From SZUA-254 sp031379665 (lineage in GTDB: Bacteria; Bacteroidota; Ignavibacteria; UBA10030; SZUA-254): a stretch of DNA of 64,000 nucleotides. The notes below the pieces were generated by a model, which saw nothing but the letters and a program-made list of their open reading frames with translations, ran no database searches and was not told where the DNA came from. The stretch covers positions 21,790 through 85,789 of the forward strand of contig JANNFI010000089.1 of NCBI GenBank assembly GCA_031379665.1, given 5' to 3'. The translations under genes and the position numbers were made by a program. Shown one piece after another: positions 1-8,616 of this stretch; the first letter of the stretch is position 1, and every line of letters begins with the position of its first letter.

Positions 1-403
1 GGATGTGTTTCCCGCGGATCTCTTCGGTCTTCCGGTCGTAGAGCAGTTTGATCCCCGGTTCCGTGATTTCCTTCTCGATGATGTACGTGGCGGCGAGGCT
101 CGCTCGATAGTCGCGTAGTTCGACCTCGACCTCGGGATCGGCGGCGATATCCCTGTCGGCCGCGTCCTGAAGTTTCAATCTGTACCGGGTCAGCAGGTCG
201 AGGAAACGTTCGCGTTCCGCCATCGGGGTATTGGAGAGAGTATCCGCCGTGCTGCTGTTCCTGGCGAAGAAATTCTCATACTCGTTGAGCGTGATCTTCG
301 AGGACCCGACCTCGAGGAGGACCGATTCGCCGACCTTGGGGGAACAGGCGCCGAGCAGGAACGCAGCCAGAACCGCCGCGATGGATGCGGATTTAACGAC
401 CAT
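1..403 (-). CDS. PpiC/SurA-like peptidylprolyl isomerase lipoprotein (N-terminal part, runs off window)
   Basis: Reading the minus strand from the ATG at 403 gives an open frame to the window edge (134 codons, no stop). It begins with a lipoprotein signal (hydrophobic stretch ending LLGAC), so the mature protein should be anchored by Cys about residue 21. A helical SurA-like N-domain follows, rich in charged residues (ERERFLDLLTRYRLKLQDAA), and the visible part ends in RKTEEIRGKHI, which resembles the start of a parvulin rotamase domain. The likely role is folding of envelope proteins. AGGA lies 9 bases before the ATG. The family call rests on the N-domain and a few residues of the isomerase domain, so it is probable rather than certain. 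Confidence 0.7.
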   Translation of the reverse strand, partial: MVVKSASIAAVLAAFLLGACSPKVGESVLLEVGSSKITLNEYENFFARNSSTADTLSNTPMAERERFLDLLTRYRLKLQDAADRDIAADPEVEVELRDYRASLAATYIIEKEITEPGIKLLYDRKTEEIRGKHI

Positions 404-570
404 TGGTGAAATTCCTTTCGTTGTGCGGATTAGGGGTGAAATGCCCTGAAATAGATATAAATAATAGCAAAATATAGGAAAAAATACAAGGTTTTGGGAG
501 TCTGATCGTTGGATGGTGCGGCAGGATGTGGCAAAATCAACTGACTGAGGCGGAGCCAGTCCGACGGTCG

Positions 571-613
571 TAAAAATAAAAAAGGCGGCCGCACCCAAAA
601 AGGCGACCGCCCG
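571..613 (-). terminator. Rho-independent terminator after the 634-1341 lipoprotein gene
   Basis: On the minus strand GGCGGTCGC and GCGGCCGCC form a 9-bp stem with one G-U pair around a T-rich loop, followed by TTTTTTATTTTT. It lies just past the stop of the lipoprotein gene and before the SurA-like gene, so the two are probably separate transcripts. The rest of 404-633 is AT-rich near 450-490 and probably holds the promoter of the SurA-like gene. No further gene was seen there. Confidence 0.75.
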
Positions 614-633
614 ATATCAGGGGGAAGGACGTA

Positions 634-1341
634 TCAGTTGCAGAGCGCTCCGGACCAGGTCCCGCCCGGGTCCCCGAAATACTGGCCGCTCACGGTGTGG
701 GCGGTCGGATTCAACACCCCCGTCGCTACGACGATGGCCGTGTTCTCGGGATTGTAGATCGAGATGACGTTCTCGGCGTTGATTGACCCGGTCGTGGCGA
801 AGGCCGAGCCGCCGCCGTCGTCCGGATATACAAGCACGTAAATCGCAGTCCCGTTGACCGTCATGTTGAAATATCCGGTCTCGGTCCCCGGGGTATTGTC
901 CTGGTACCGTCCGCAATACGACTGGGTGTTTGCCGAAGTTCCCTCTTCGCAATTGAAGATGCCGCCGCCGCCGGCGTAGGTGAAGGTGCCGGTGATCCCG
1001 TCAGCGGTGACAATGCCGTCGAAGGTGTACCCGCCGCCGGTGAGATGGATCGCGCCCGTGGCGACGATGTAGTGACCGGTGAGGGGGATGGTGGCCCCGC
1101 CGTTGATTTTCAACGTTGCGGTGACTTCGACCGTGTCGCCGGGCTCGGCAGATGGTGTGAAGACGCGCTTCGCGGTCGGTATGACGATGCTGAGCGTACC
1201 GGAGACTCCGGTACCTGCCATCACGCCGACGTAACTCGTGGATGTTGGACCAGCCGGACCGGCCGGATTCTCCTCATCCTTGCATCCGCCGAGGATCAGC
1301 GCGAATATCGCAAGGAGGAGGAACAGGGATCGTAGCTTCAT
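634..1341 (-). CDS. Small lipoprotein, unknown function
   Basis: 235 residues. The signal peptide ends in LILGGC, a type II lipobox, so the mature protein is probably a lipid-anchored envelope protein. The rest is Gly/Thr/Ser-rich with alternating hydrophobic residues, as in a beta-sandwich or barrel, with two Cys mid-protein (FNCEEG, SYCGRY) and one at the C terminus (ALCN) that could form disulfides. A short collagen-like AGPAGPT follows the lipobox. AAGGAA precedes the ATG. It is transcribed alone with its own terminator. No family was recognised. Confidence 0.75.
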   Translation of the reverse strand: MKLRSLFLLLAIFALILGGCKDEENPAGPAGPTSTSYVGVMAGTGVSGTLSIVIPTAKRVFTPSAEPGDTVEVTATLKINGGATIPLTGHYIVATGAIHLTGGGYTFDGIVTADGITGTFTYAGGGGIFNCEEGTSANTQSYCGRYQDNTPGTETGYFNMTVNGTAIYVLVYPDDGGGSAFATTGSINAENVISIYNPENTAIVVATGVLNPTAHTVSGQYFGDPGGTWSGALCN

Positions 1342-1471
1342 GTTGAAATTTCCTTATAGTGATGGTTGATGTGATAATGACAACTCGCTGAATTTACAAT
1401 TACCCCCGAATAATGTCAATATCTTCCGGCGGTGGGCGAAAAAAAATCGTCCGCCGCATCCTTCGCGATTC

Positions 1472-1505
1472 CTTGATTGACTCTCCCCTTTTGGGTATAT
1501 TTTTC
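1472..1505 (+). promoter_or_regulatory. Possible Bacteroidota-type promoter of the mqn operon
   Basis: TTG at 1473 and TATATTTTT at 1496 roughly fit the TTTG-N19/20-TAnnTTTG pattern of the Bacteroidota housekeeping sigma factor. It lies directly before mqnP, so if used the transcript would have almost no leader before the TTG at 1508. The match is imperfect. The rest of 1342-1507 shows nothing else. Confidence 0.3.
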
Positions 1506-1507
1506 AA

Positions 1508-2365
1508 TTGTCATCTGGAAATCAGCCCCCATTGAAGAAATTCGTCAATTTCGTCAAGATCGAGCATACGCTGTTCACCTTGCCGTTGATCTATTCCGGC
1601 GTCATCCTCGGCCTGGACGGGTCGCCCCGGTTTTCCCTCCTTCTCCTGGTCCTTCTCGCGGCGGTCGGCGCGCGCACCGCCGCGTTCGCCCTCAACCGGA
1701 TCATCGACAGGAAGATCGACGCACAGAACCCCCGCACCGCCGGCCGCGAACTGCCGAGCGGCAGGATGTCCGTCCGGGAGGGGTACCTGGTACTCGCTCT
1801 CGGCTGCGCCGCCTACTTCGTTTCCGCCGCGGCGATCTCGACGTTCTGCCTCGCCCTTTCACCGATCCCGCTTGCGGTGTTCACTGTCTACCCCTACATG
1901 AAACGTTTCACCATCCTCGCGCATTTCGGCGTCGGGCTCGGAATGTCGATGGCGCCGCTGGGCGGCTACTTCGCCGCCGCGCAGTCGTTCAATAATATCA
2001 TGCCGGCACTCTGGCTCTGCCTCTTCACGGTCTTCTGGGGCGCCGGGTTCGACATCATTTATGCCACGCTCGACGAGGAATTCGACAGGCGCTTGAACCT
2101 TCGGTCGTTCGTCTCGCGCTTCGGCCGCGAGAAGGCGCTCCGCTGGTCGGCCGGCTTCCACCTCGCCGCGTTCGCGTTCCTCGCGATGCTCTTCGCCACC
2201 ACGATCCGGTCGTGGTACGCCTCGCCGTTTCTCCTGCTCACCGGCGCGCTCCTCTGGGTCGAGCAGCGCCGCGCCGCAGACGTCGACCTGGCGTTCTTCA
2301 GGATCAACGCCTGGCTTGGCTTCGTCGTCTTCGGGATGATCATCGCCGGCACGGTGATCCATTGA
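1508..2365 (+). CDS. mqnP: UbiA-family prenyltransferase of the futalosine menaquinone pathway (MqnP type)
   Basis: 285-residue polytopic membrane protein of the UbiA family, which joins a polyprenyl diphosphate to an aromatic acid. The first Asp-rich motif is visible as NRIIDRKIDAQNPRTAGRELPSG and the second as DIIYATLDEEFDRR. About eight hydrophobic segments follow the usual pattern. It is first in a run with UbiX, UbiD and mqnE/A/C genes, so the substrate is most likely 1,4-dihydroxy-6-naphthoate rather than 4-hydroxybenzoate. The start is uncertain: TTG at 1508, or TTG at 1532 giving LKKFVNFVKIEH, which matches the usual family start better. It overlaps the next gene by 4 bases (ATTGA). 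Confidence 0.88.
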   Translation: MSSGNQPPLKKFVNFVKIEHTLFTLPLIYSGVILGLDGSPRFSLLLLVLLAAVGARTAAFALNRIIDRKIDAQNPRTAGRELPSGRMSVREGYLVLALGCAAYFVSAAAISTFCLALSPIPLAVFTVYPYMKRFTILAHFGVGLGMSMAPLGGYFAAAQSFNNIMPALWLCLFTVFWGAGFDIIYATLDEEFDRRLNLRSFVSRFGREKALRWSAGFHLAAFAFLAMLFATTIRSWYASPFLLLTGALLWVEQRRAADVDLAFFRINAWLGFVVFGMIIAGTVIH

Positions 2366-2913
2366 GGATCGTCGTCGGCATCACCGGATCGTCGGGCGCG
2401 GTCTACGCGCAGGACTTCCTGAAGCGCTGTCCGGGAGACAAGTTTTTAATTGTAAGCAAGTGGGGAAAAGCCTTGTTGAAAGACGAGCTGAAGATCAGCG
2501 AGAAGGACCTTCAGCCGTACGTGAAAAAGCAGTTCGCGGACGACGACCTCACCGCGCCGCTCGCCTCGGGCACGAACAGATTCGACGCGTATGTCATCCT
2601 CCCCTGTTCAACCTCAACGCTGGGAAAGATCGCCTCCGGCATCGGAGACTCACTCATCACCAGGACCGCAGCCGTCGCCCTCAAGGAACGGTACAAACTC
2701 GTCCTCTGCATCCGCGAAACGCCCCTCTCGACCATCTCGCTCGAGCAGTGCGCGGCGCTTTCCCGGTCCGGCGTCGTCATCATGCCGGTTTCACCGCCCC
2801 TCTATTATAAGCCGGACACGGTACAGGAATACGTCGCCGGGTTCGTGGACAGGGTCCTGCACGTCATCGGCGCCGGCAGCGGCAGGGGCTGGCGTTCCGA
2901 AGAGTTGGAGTAA
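2362..2913 (+). CDS. mqnM: UbiX-type flavin prenyltransferase (MqnM)
   Basis: 183 residues starting at a TTG that overlaps the stop of mqnP. The start is fixed by the N-terminal nucleotide-binding motif RIVVGITGSSGAVYA, which must lie at the very beginning. The flavin and phosphate-binding segments LPCSTSTLGKIASG and RETPLSTI, and the C-terminal MPVSPPLYY, are all typical of UbiX/Pad1. It makes prenylated FMN, the cofactor of the UbiD decarboxylase encoded six bases downstream. Pairing with UbiD inside a futalosine cluster points to the decarboxylation step of menaquinone synthesis. Confidence 0.92.
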   Translation: MRIVVGITGSSGAVYAQDFLKRCPGDKFLIVSKWGKALLKDELKISEKDLQPYVKKQFADDDLTAPLASGTNRFDAYVILPCSTSTLGKIASGIGDSLITRTAAVALKERYKLVLCIRETPLSTISLEQCAALSRSGVVIMPVSPPLYYKPDTVQEYVAGFVDRVLHVIGAGSGRGWRSEELE

Positions 2914-2918
2914 CCCCG

Positions 2919-4757
2919 ATGGCGCTCAGGGAATACCTGCGGCTCCTCGAGTCGAAGGGGCAGCTCCACCGCACTTCCGTCGAAATCGATCCGGTCCTTG
3001 AACTCACTGAAATCTCCACCCGCGCGCTGAAGGAGGGGAAACCAGCCCTTCTGGTCGAACGACCGCGCGGGGCAGCGTTCCCTTTGGTCGTCAACCATTT
3101 TTCGAACGACGAGCGGATCCGGCTCGCCCTCGGCGAAGACCCGGACCCCCTCGGGGAGGCGCTCGTCCGGTTCGCCGAACGAATCTTTCCCCCCTCATTG
3201 AAAATCGTCCGCAGCGAGTGGTCGATGGTCCGCCGGGCGTTGAACGCCAGACCGAAGGATTCATCGGGCCCCGCGCTCAGCCAGCAGAACGTCGTCTCCC
3301 CCGACCTCGGCCGGCTTCCGATACAACAATGCTGGCCCGGCGACGGCGGGAAATTCATCACCTACGGCCAGGTACACACCGCCGACCCGGAAAACGGAAA
3401 GAGAAACATCGGGATCTACCGGATGCACGTCTTCGATGCTCGCACCACCGGGATGCACTGGCAGATCCAGAAAGGCGGCGGTTTCCACTATTATAAATCC
3501 GAAAAGGCGGGGCGCGGCCTCGAGGTCGCTGTCGCACTCGGCACCGATCCGGCGCTCCTGTTCGCGACGATCGCCGCCCTTCCCGAGGGGATCGACGAGG
3601 CGATGTTCGCCGGCTTTTTAATGAACAAAAGGATTGAGTTTGCGCGGGGAAAGACCATCAACCTCCCGGTGCCGGCGTCTGCGGAGTTCATCCTGGAGGG
3701 GGTAGTCCCCACGGGCGAACGCCGGATGGAAGGACCGTTCGGCGACCACTTCGGGCATTATTCGGCCGCGTCCGAATTCCCGGTGTTCCATATCCGTACC
3801 ATCACGCACCGCAACGACCCCGTGTATCCGGCGATCGTCGTTGGGAAGCCGCCGATGGAGGACAAATTCCTCGGCGACGCGACGCAGAAAATCCTCGGGC
3901 CGCTGATAAAGCTCATCCATAAGGAGGTCACGGGACTCTGGGCATACTACGAGGCGGGCTTTCACAATTTACTCGTCGTCTCGATCGAACAGCGCTATCA
4001 AAAAGAGGCGCTCAAAGCCGCGCTCGGCATCATGGGCACCGACCAGCTCTCCCTCACGAAGTGCATCGTCACGGTGTCGGCCGGCGTCGACCCGCGCGAC
4101 TGGGATGGTGTGCTCCGTGAACTCCGCGAGCATTTCGATCCGCATCACGACTTCGTGATGATCCCGAAGGTCCCGCTCGACACGCTCGACTTCACGAGTT
4201 TCACGATGAACCTCGGGAGTAAAATGATCATCGACGCGACCCGCAAGCCGGGTCGGACTGCGGCGGACAGGAGCGTGCCAGGCGGCGGTACCAGCGGGGA
4301 AGACCGTACGGGGGATCGCGGTGACGCTTCAAACCGGGGACACGGATCGGCATTTTCCGAAGCGATCGTTCGCGACGCCCGGTCGTTCGACTCCCGCATC
4401 GTCGACGCCGCGTTCCCCCAGTCGACCATTCTGCTCGTCAAGGTCTCCTCGGGTGGCAGGGAGATCGTCGAAAAGCTGGTTCGCGACCCGCGCTTCGCGA
4501 TGATCCCGGTCATCGCCGCGGTGAGCGACGACGTGGACATTCACGACCGGGAGAGTTATATTTGGGGAGTTTTCACACGGTTCGACTGCGAAAGGGACGT
4601 CATTTTCACCGAAAGCCGGCTGATCGGCATTTCGCCGGTCTATAAAGGGGCGATGGGGATCGACGCGACGTGGAAGCCGGGCTATCCCAAACCCCTCGTG
4701 ATGGACGACGACATCGTCCGCCGCGTGGACGAAATGTGGGGCAAGCTCTGGAAATGA
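2919..4757 (+). CDS. mqnL: UbiD-family prenyl-naphthoate decarboxylase (MqnL), long form
   Basis: 612 residues. UbiD family signatures: RNIGIYRMHVFD (residues 162-173), EVAVALGTDP (202-211), AEFILEG (255-261) and EGPFGDHFGHYS (271-282), which carry the Arg and Glu residues that work with prenylated FMN. About 490 residues is common for UbiD; this is one of the longer forms. A Gly/Arg/Ser-rich linker at about 443-478 separates the catalytic core from a C-terminal region (about 480-612) ending in IDATWKPGYPKP, the usual UbiD end. It should decarboxylate the prenylated naphthoate. It lies five bases after mqnM and 70 bases before mqnE-mqnA. Confidence 0.9.
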   Translation: MALREYLRLLESKGQLHRTSVEIDPVLELTEISTRALKEGKPALLVERPRGAAFPLVVNHFSNDERIRLALGEDPDPLGEALVRFAERIFPPSLKIVRSEWSMVRRALNARPKDSSGPALSQQNVVSPDLGRLPIQQCWPGDGGKFITYGQVHTADPENGKRNIGIYRMHVFDARTTGMHWQIQKGGGFHYYKSEKAGRGLEVAVALGTDPALLFATIAALPEGIDEAMFAGFLMNKRIEFARGKTINLPVPASAEFILEGVVPTGERRMEGPFGDHFGHYSAASEFPVFHIRTITHRNDPVYPAIVVGKPPMEDKFLGDATQKILGPLIKLIHKEVTGLWAYYEAGFHNLLVVSIEQRYQKEALKAALGIMGTDQLSLTKCIVTVSAGVDPRDWDGVLRELREHFDPHHDFVMIPKVPLDTLDFTSFTMNLGSKMIIDATRKPGRTAADRSVPGGGTSGEDRTGDRGDASNRGHGSAFSEAIVRDARSFDSRIVDAAFPQSTILLVKVSSGGREIVEKLVRDPRFAMIPVIAAVSDDVDIHDRESYIWGVFTRFDCERDVIFTESRLIGISPVYKGAMGIDATWKPGYPKPLVMDDDIVRRVDEMWGKLWK

Positions 4758-4827
4758 TCTGGAAGTAACCGCGGCCCCACCGGCCTCGAGTCTCGACAGT
4801 ATTTCGAAAGAAGAAACAGACGCACAG

Positions 4828-6690
4828 ATGACATTCAATTTCCGCGACACCGCGCTCATCCCGATCTGGGAGAAGGTCCGAAGTGGCGAACGCCTCTCGA
4901 TGGCCGACGGCCTGGCCCTCTACGCGACGCCGGACCTCATCTCGCTCGGAAAGATGGCGCATTTCGCCAAGCAGCAGAAGAGCGGCGACGCCGTCTATTT
5001 CGTCCTCAATCAAAAAATCGAGCACACCAACATCTGTGTCCTGTCGTGCAAGTTCTGCGACTTCGCCGTGAAGAAGGGGGACGCCGACGCCTACGAGATG
5101 ACGACCGAAGAGATCGTCTCGAAGCTCACCCCCGAGATCGCGGAGGTGCACATCACCGGCGGCATGCCCGCCGACTGGCCCTGGGACCGGTATCTCGACA
5201 TTGTCCGTACAATCTGTAAAAGATTCCCGAACACCGACGTCAAGGCGTTCACCGCGGTCGAGATCGACTTCTTCCACAAGAAGTTCAAAATGCCGATCGA
5301 GGAGGTCCTCCGGCAGTTGAAAGAGGCGGGACTCAAGACGATGCCGGGCGGTGGCGCGGAAGTATTCTCCGAGCGGGTGCGGAAACTCCTCTTCAACCAG
5401 AAGATCGGTGCGAAGGGATGGTTCGGCGTGCACAAGGCGGCGCACCGCCTCGGCATCCCGACCAACAGCACACTCCTCTACGGCCACATCGAGACGCTCG
5501 AAGAGCGGCTCGACCACATGATTCAGCTGCGCGAGGCGCAGGATGAGACGGGCGGATTCCTGACGTTCATCCCCCTCGCCTTCCAGCCGGGCGACACCGG
5601 CATCAAGCCGCGCGAACGGTTCACATCGGCCATCGACGACTTGAAGACCATCGCGATTTCCCGGTTGATGCTCGACAACTTCCCTCACATCAAAGCCTAC
5701 TGGGTGATGCTCACCGAGGAGGTGGCCTCGGTCGCGCTCAACTTCGGCGCCGACGACATGGACGGCACGGTGGGCCAGGAACGCATCGCGCACGACGCCG
5801 GCGCCACGAGCCCGATGATGCTCGCGAAGGACCAGATCATTCGCATCATCAGGGATGCCGGCAAGATACCGGTCGAGAGGGACGTCTATTATAACCCCCT
5901 CAGGGTACACGCCGACAACGTCATCGGTAAAATCCCGTACCTCAACTCACTCCCGTTTTACAGCGGTTTCGAGAAGGGGCCGTTTAAGATCCTCCCGATC
6001 GTCCCGCGGAGGATGGGGATGCTCGCGGCGGACGGACAGTTGGTGGCGGGTTTGTTTTCACTGATGGATTACTACCGGAATGAGTCGACGCTCGAGCCGC
6101 TCGACTGGGGCATCGCCACGCGCGACCAGGTGAAGAGCGTGATGCTCTTCTCGAACCACGGCTGGGCCGGCCTCGACGGGAAGCGGATCGGCGTCACCGA
6201 CGAGACCGCCACGTCCATCCAGCTTCTGCGACTCCTGCTCGGGAAGAAGTACAACGTGAATGCCGAATTCGTCCGCCTCCACGCCGGCGTGAACAGTTAT
6301 GCCGACTTCGACGCGGTGCTCCTGATCGGCGACCAGGCGCTCTACCATAACAGGCGCGGCCTCGAGGGATTCGAACTCGTCTACGACCTCGCGGCCGAGT
6401 GGTACGACTGGAAGAAGATGCCGTTCGTCTTCGCGGTGTGGGCGGTGAAGAAGGACCTCCCGGCCGCGACGAAGGCCGCCCTCTCGGCCACAATCGCGGA
6501 ATCACTCCGCAGGACAGAGGGCCGCTACCGGGCGATCGGTGAACTCCACGGCAGGGTCCTGGGCCTTGACCCGTCCTACGTCGAGGAATACCTCGAGGGG
6601 TTCAATTACACTCTCGGCGACAGGGAAAAAGAATCAATGCGGGAATTCAGGAAACTCACCGCCGCAGTGAACCCGGGGGTGATGATATGA
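4828..6690 (+). CDS. mqnE-mqnA: Fused aminofutalosine synthase (MqnE) and chorismate dehydratase (MqnA)
   Basis: 620 residues with two complete pathway enzymes in one frame. Residues 1 to about 360 are a radical-SAM MqnE: C70-x3-C74-x2-C77 for the 4Fe-4S cluster, MPGGGAEVF, and the C-terminal ALNFGADDMDGTV. Residues about 362-620 are MqnA: IGKIPYLNSLPFY at the start, then VPRRMGMLAADGQ and GLFSLMDYY, a two-lobed binding-protein fold that dehydrates chorismate to 3-enolpyruvylbenzoate, the substrate of MqnE. The fusion thus joins steps one and two of the futalosine pathway. These are usually separate proteins. No frameshift or linker damage is visible at the junction (near base 5908). Confidence 0.93.
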   Translation: MTFNFRDTALIPIWEKVRSGERLSMADGLALYATPDLISLGKMAHFAKQQKSGDAVYFVLNQKIEHTNICVLSCKFCDFAVKKGDADAYEMTTEEIVSKLTPEIAEVHITGGMPADWPWDRYLDIVRTICKRFPNTDVKAFTAVEIDFFHKKFKMPIEEVLRQLKEAGLKTMPGGGAEVFSERVRKLLFNQKIGAKGWFGVHKAAHRLGIPTNSTLLYGHIETLEERLDHMIQLREAQDETGGFLTFIPLAFQPGDTGIKPRERFTSAIDDLKTIAISRLMLDNFPHIKAYWVMLTEEVASVALNFGADDMDGTVGQERIAHDAGATSPMMLAKDQIIRIIRDAGKIPVERDVYYNPLRVHADNVIGKIPYLNSLPFYSGFEKGPFKILPIVPRRMGMLAADGQLVAGLFSLMDYYRNESTLEPLDWGIATRDQVKSVMLFSNHGWAGLDGKRIGVTDETATSIQLLRLLLGKKYNVNAEFVRLHAGVNSYADFDAVLLIGDQALYHNRRGLEGFELVYDLAAEWYDWKKMPFVFAVWAVKKDLPAATKAALSATIAESLRRTEGRYRAIGELHGRVLGLDPSYVEEYLEGFNYTLGDREKESMREFRKLTAAVNPGVMI

Positions 6691-7784
6691 TCCAGCTCTC
6701 TTCGGTCTACGAAAAAGTGCGGGCCGGCGGGCGCCTGACGCCTGATGAGGCGGTCGTCCTCCTGAAGCACGGCGAACTTCTCGAGCTCGGCGACCTCGCA
6801 AACGGCGTCCGCGCCGAGAAGAACCCCGTGCCGAGGGTGACATTCGTGGTCGACACCAACCCGAACTACACCAACGTTTGCAACATCGATTGCATCTTCT
6901 GCGCCTTCTACCGGCACCCGGGGGACGAAGGCGAATACACCTACAGTGTCGATCATATGATCGGCGAGTTCAAGCGGTCGGCCGCCAGCGGGGTCACCAC
7001 CATCCTCCTGCAGGGGGGCGTGAACCCGGCCCTGCCGTTTTCGTACTACCTCGAAATGGTGCGCCGCACGGTGGTGGAAGTTCCCGAAGTCCATCCGCAC
7101 TTCTTCTCCACATCGGAGATCATCGGGATGGCGAACGTTTCGGGGCTGAGCGTGCCGGAAGTGCTGAAACAGTTGTGGGAGGCTGGGTTGCGGACCATTC
7201 CCGGCGGCGGCGCCGAGATCCTCAACGACCGGGTCAAGAAGAAAATCAGCCACCTGAAGGGGAGCTCCGACGACTGGCTGATGGTGATGCGCGAGGCGCA
7301 CAGGCTGGGTTATCGCTCGACCGCGACGATGATGTACGGCCACCTCGAAACCGACGAGGAGCTCGTAGAGCACCTCGACCGGATCCGTCGGTTACAGGAC
7401 GAGACGGGCGGGTTCACGGCGTTCGTCCCGTGGAGCTTCAAGCCGGGGAACACGCCGCTCGAGAAGATCATCCCACACTACGCCACGCCGGTGCGCTACC
7501 TCCAGGTGCTGGCGATATCAAGAATGTATCTCGACAACTTCGACCATATCCAGGCGTCGTGGTTCTCGGAAGGAAAGAAGACGGGACAGATCGCGCTCCA
7601 CTTCGGCGCCGACGATTTCGGGGGGACGCTCTTCGAGGAAAACGTACACGCGGCGGCCAACTTCGTCAATAAGAGCAACACCGAAGAGGTCGTGAACCTC
7701 ATCCGCGAGTCGGGGTTCATTCCCGCGCAGCGGGACACGCTCTATAACATTCTGAGAGTCTTCGACCCCGCGGCGGCGGCGTAG
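6687..7784 (+). CDS. mqnC: Cyclic dehypoxanthinyl futalosine synthase MqnC
   Basis: 365-residue radical-SAM enzyme. The cluster motif is C65-x3-C69-x2-C72 (CNIDCIFCAFYR), followed by TILLQGGVNP, IPGGGAEIL and FGADDFGGTL, all typical of MqnC. It closes the ring of dehypoxanthine futalosine. It overlaps mqnE-mqnA by four bases (ATGA), so the two are translationally coupled. The sister relation to MqnE is plain from the shared GGGAE and FGADD motifs, but the CAFYR and GGVNP motifs mark it as MqnC. Confidence 0.95.
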   Translation: MIQLSSVYEKVRAGGRLTPDEAVVLLKHGELLELGDLANGVRAEKNPVPRVTFVVDTNPNYTNVCNIDCIFCAFYRHPGDEGEYTYSVDHMIGEFKRSAASGVTTILLQGGVNPALPFSYYLEMVRRTVVEVPEVHPHFFSTSEIIGMANVSGLSVPEVLKQLWEAGLRTIPGGGAEILNDRVKKKISHLKGSSDDWLMVMREAHRLGYRSTATMMYGHLETDEELVEHLDRIRRLQDETGGFTAFVPWSFKPGNTPLEKIIPHYATPVRYLQVLAISRMYLDNFDHIQASWFSEGKKTGQIALHFGADDFGGTLFEENVHAAANFVNKSNTEEVVNLIRESGFIPAQRDTLYNILRVFDPAAAA

Positions 7785-7788
7785 CCGC

Positions 7789-8283
7789 TCAGGGTGCGAT
7801 CCGCTTGTATTCACCCGCCAGATCGCGGTCGAGCGCTTTCCCCAACGACCGCAGCCATTTCTCCAGGTAGGCGTCATCCATTTTCGGCGACCGGGCGAGG
7901 ATGCCGCGGATGTCTTCCAGGTCGCGCGGACGCCCCGCGACGATTTTATGGATGATCAGGTCTTCAACCGCAATGAATCGCACTTCTCCGGATCCAAGAG
8001 GAACTGACACAACCCGCTGCAGGGCCGATCGCTCGTATTCGCTGAATGAAAATATCAAGTCAACCCTGATGCCGGTGGCCGTTTCGATCAGGGGGAGAAC
8101 GTGCGTTTCGGAAACAAACCGCCCGACGTCCTTCGTCGCAACGTCCAGCCCTGAGCCCTCAATCGGCCGAAGGACGGATTGCAACTTGTCGATGTCGACG
8201 CCCAGGGTGATGTCAATATCGCGCGTCAGCCTTGGTTCCCCGTAATAGAGCACGGCCTGGCCGCTGATCACCATATAGGGCAT
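7789..8283 (-). CDS. AbiEii-like nucleotidyltransferase, 5' end apparently frameshifted
   Basis: Nucleotidyltransferase-fold protein with PYMVISGQAV and TRDIDITLG, which supply the catalytic acidic pair, then a second acidic strand (RVDLIFSF) and IAVEDLIIHKIVAGRPRDLEDI. Such proteins are often toxins of two-gene modules; here a small protein gene lies just upstream. The frame from ATG 8283 (164 residues) lacks the first helix. A second frame from ATG 8347 encodes a matching helix (MFQALLVKLASL) and runs in one base out of phase at about 8284-8290. The natural gene therefore probably spans 7789-8347 with a +1 shift, or is inactive. It converges with mqnC. Confidence 0.65.
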   Translation of the reverse strand: MPYMVISGQAVLYYGEPRLTRDIDITLGVDIDKLQSVLRPIEGSGLDVATKDVGRFVSETHVLPLIETATGIRVDLIFSFSEYERSALQRVVSVPLGSGEVRFIAVEDLIIHKIVAGRPRDLEDIRGILARSPKMDDAYLEKWLRSLGKALDRDLAGEYKRIAP

Positions 8284-8296
8284 CGAGGCCGCTGTC

Positions 8297-8324
8297 GAGC
8301 AGGGAGGCGAGCAGGGAGGCGAGC
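8297..8324. repeat. 12-bp tandem duplication in the nucleotidyltransferase 5' end
   Basis: GAGCAGGGAGGC occurs twice in a row (8297-8308, 8309-8320) and a third time in part (GAGC, 8321-8324). In the frame from 8347 it duplicates four residues (LASL-LASL) in the first helix. It lies within 15 bases of the apparent frameshift and may be a slippage site. Confidence 0.7.
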
Positions 8325-8540
8325 TTAACGAGGAGGGCTTGAAACATCGATGTTCAACATCGCGGCCAGCCGGATGACATCGTCGATACCCTCCAGGGGA
8401 TCGTCGGATTTGAAGTGGCCGAAATGGCGCGCCTCCGCATAGAGTCCATCCAGGATCCGCAACTTCATTTCCAGAGTGAGATGATCCGCGGCCCTGGAAC
8501 GTCGATCGAAGTCCGCATATTTATCGGGGTTCGTGATCAT
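8325..8540 (-). CDS. Small protein paired with the nucleotidyltransferase
   Basis: 71 residues if it starts at the ATG at 8540 (MITNPDKYADFDRR); the frame is open ten codons further upstream. It is soluble, charged and helical, with no signal peptide, and contains HLTLEMKLRILDGLYAEARHFGHF. Its stop overlaps the ATG at 8347 of the nucleotidyltransferase by 23 bases, which suggests a co-translated two-gene unit. An antitoxin-like role is only an inference from this arrangement. No name was recognised. Confidence 0.6.
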   Translation of the reverse strand: MITNPDKYADFDRRSRAADHLTLEMKLRILDGLYAEARHFGHFKSDDPLEGIDDVIRLAAMLNIDVSSPPR

Positions 8541-8616
8541 CTGTAAATATACGCATCTCACCAACGACAATCTATCGTTGCAGGTGGTGCGCGGGTCCCG
8601 ACCCCCCCCCTGCGGT

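Noticed and set aside
231..449. 72-codon plus-strand frame
   Set aside because: It is the antisense of the SurA-like lipoprotein, whose minus-strand translation has a signal peptide and lipobox.
4606..5910. 434-codon minus-strand frame over mqnE-mqnA
   Set aside because: Charged, low-complexity translation without domains. It is a GC-rich shadow of a clearly coding plus-strand gene.
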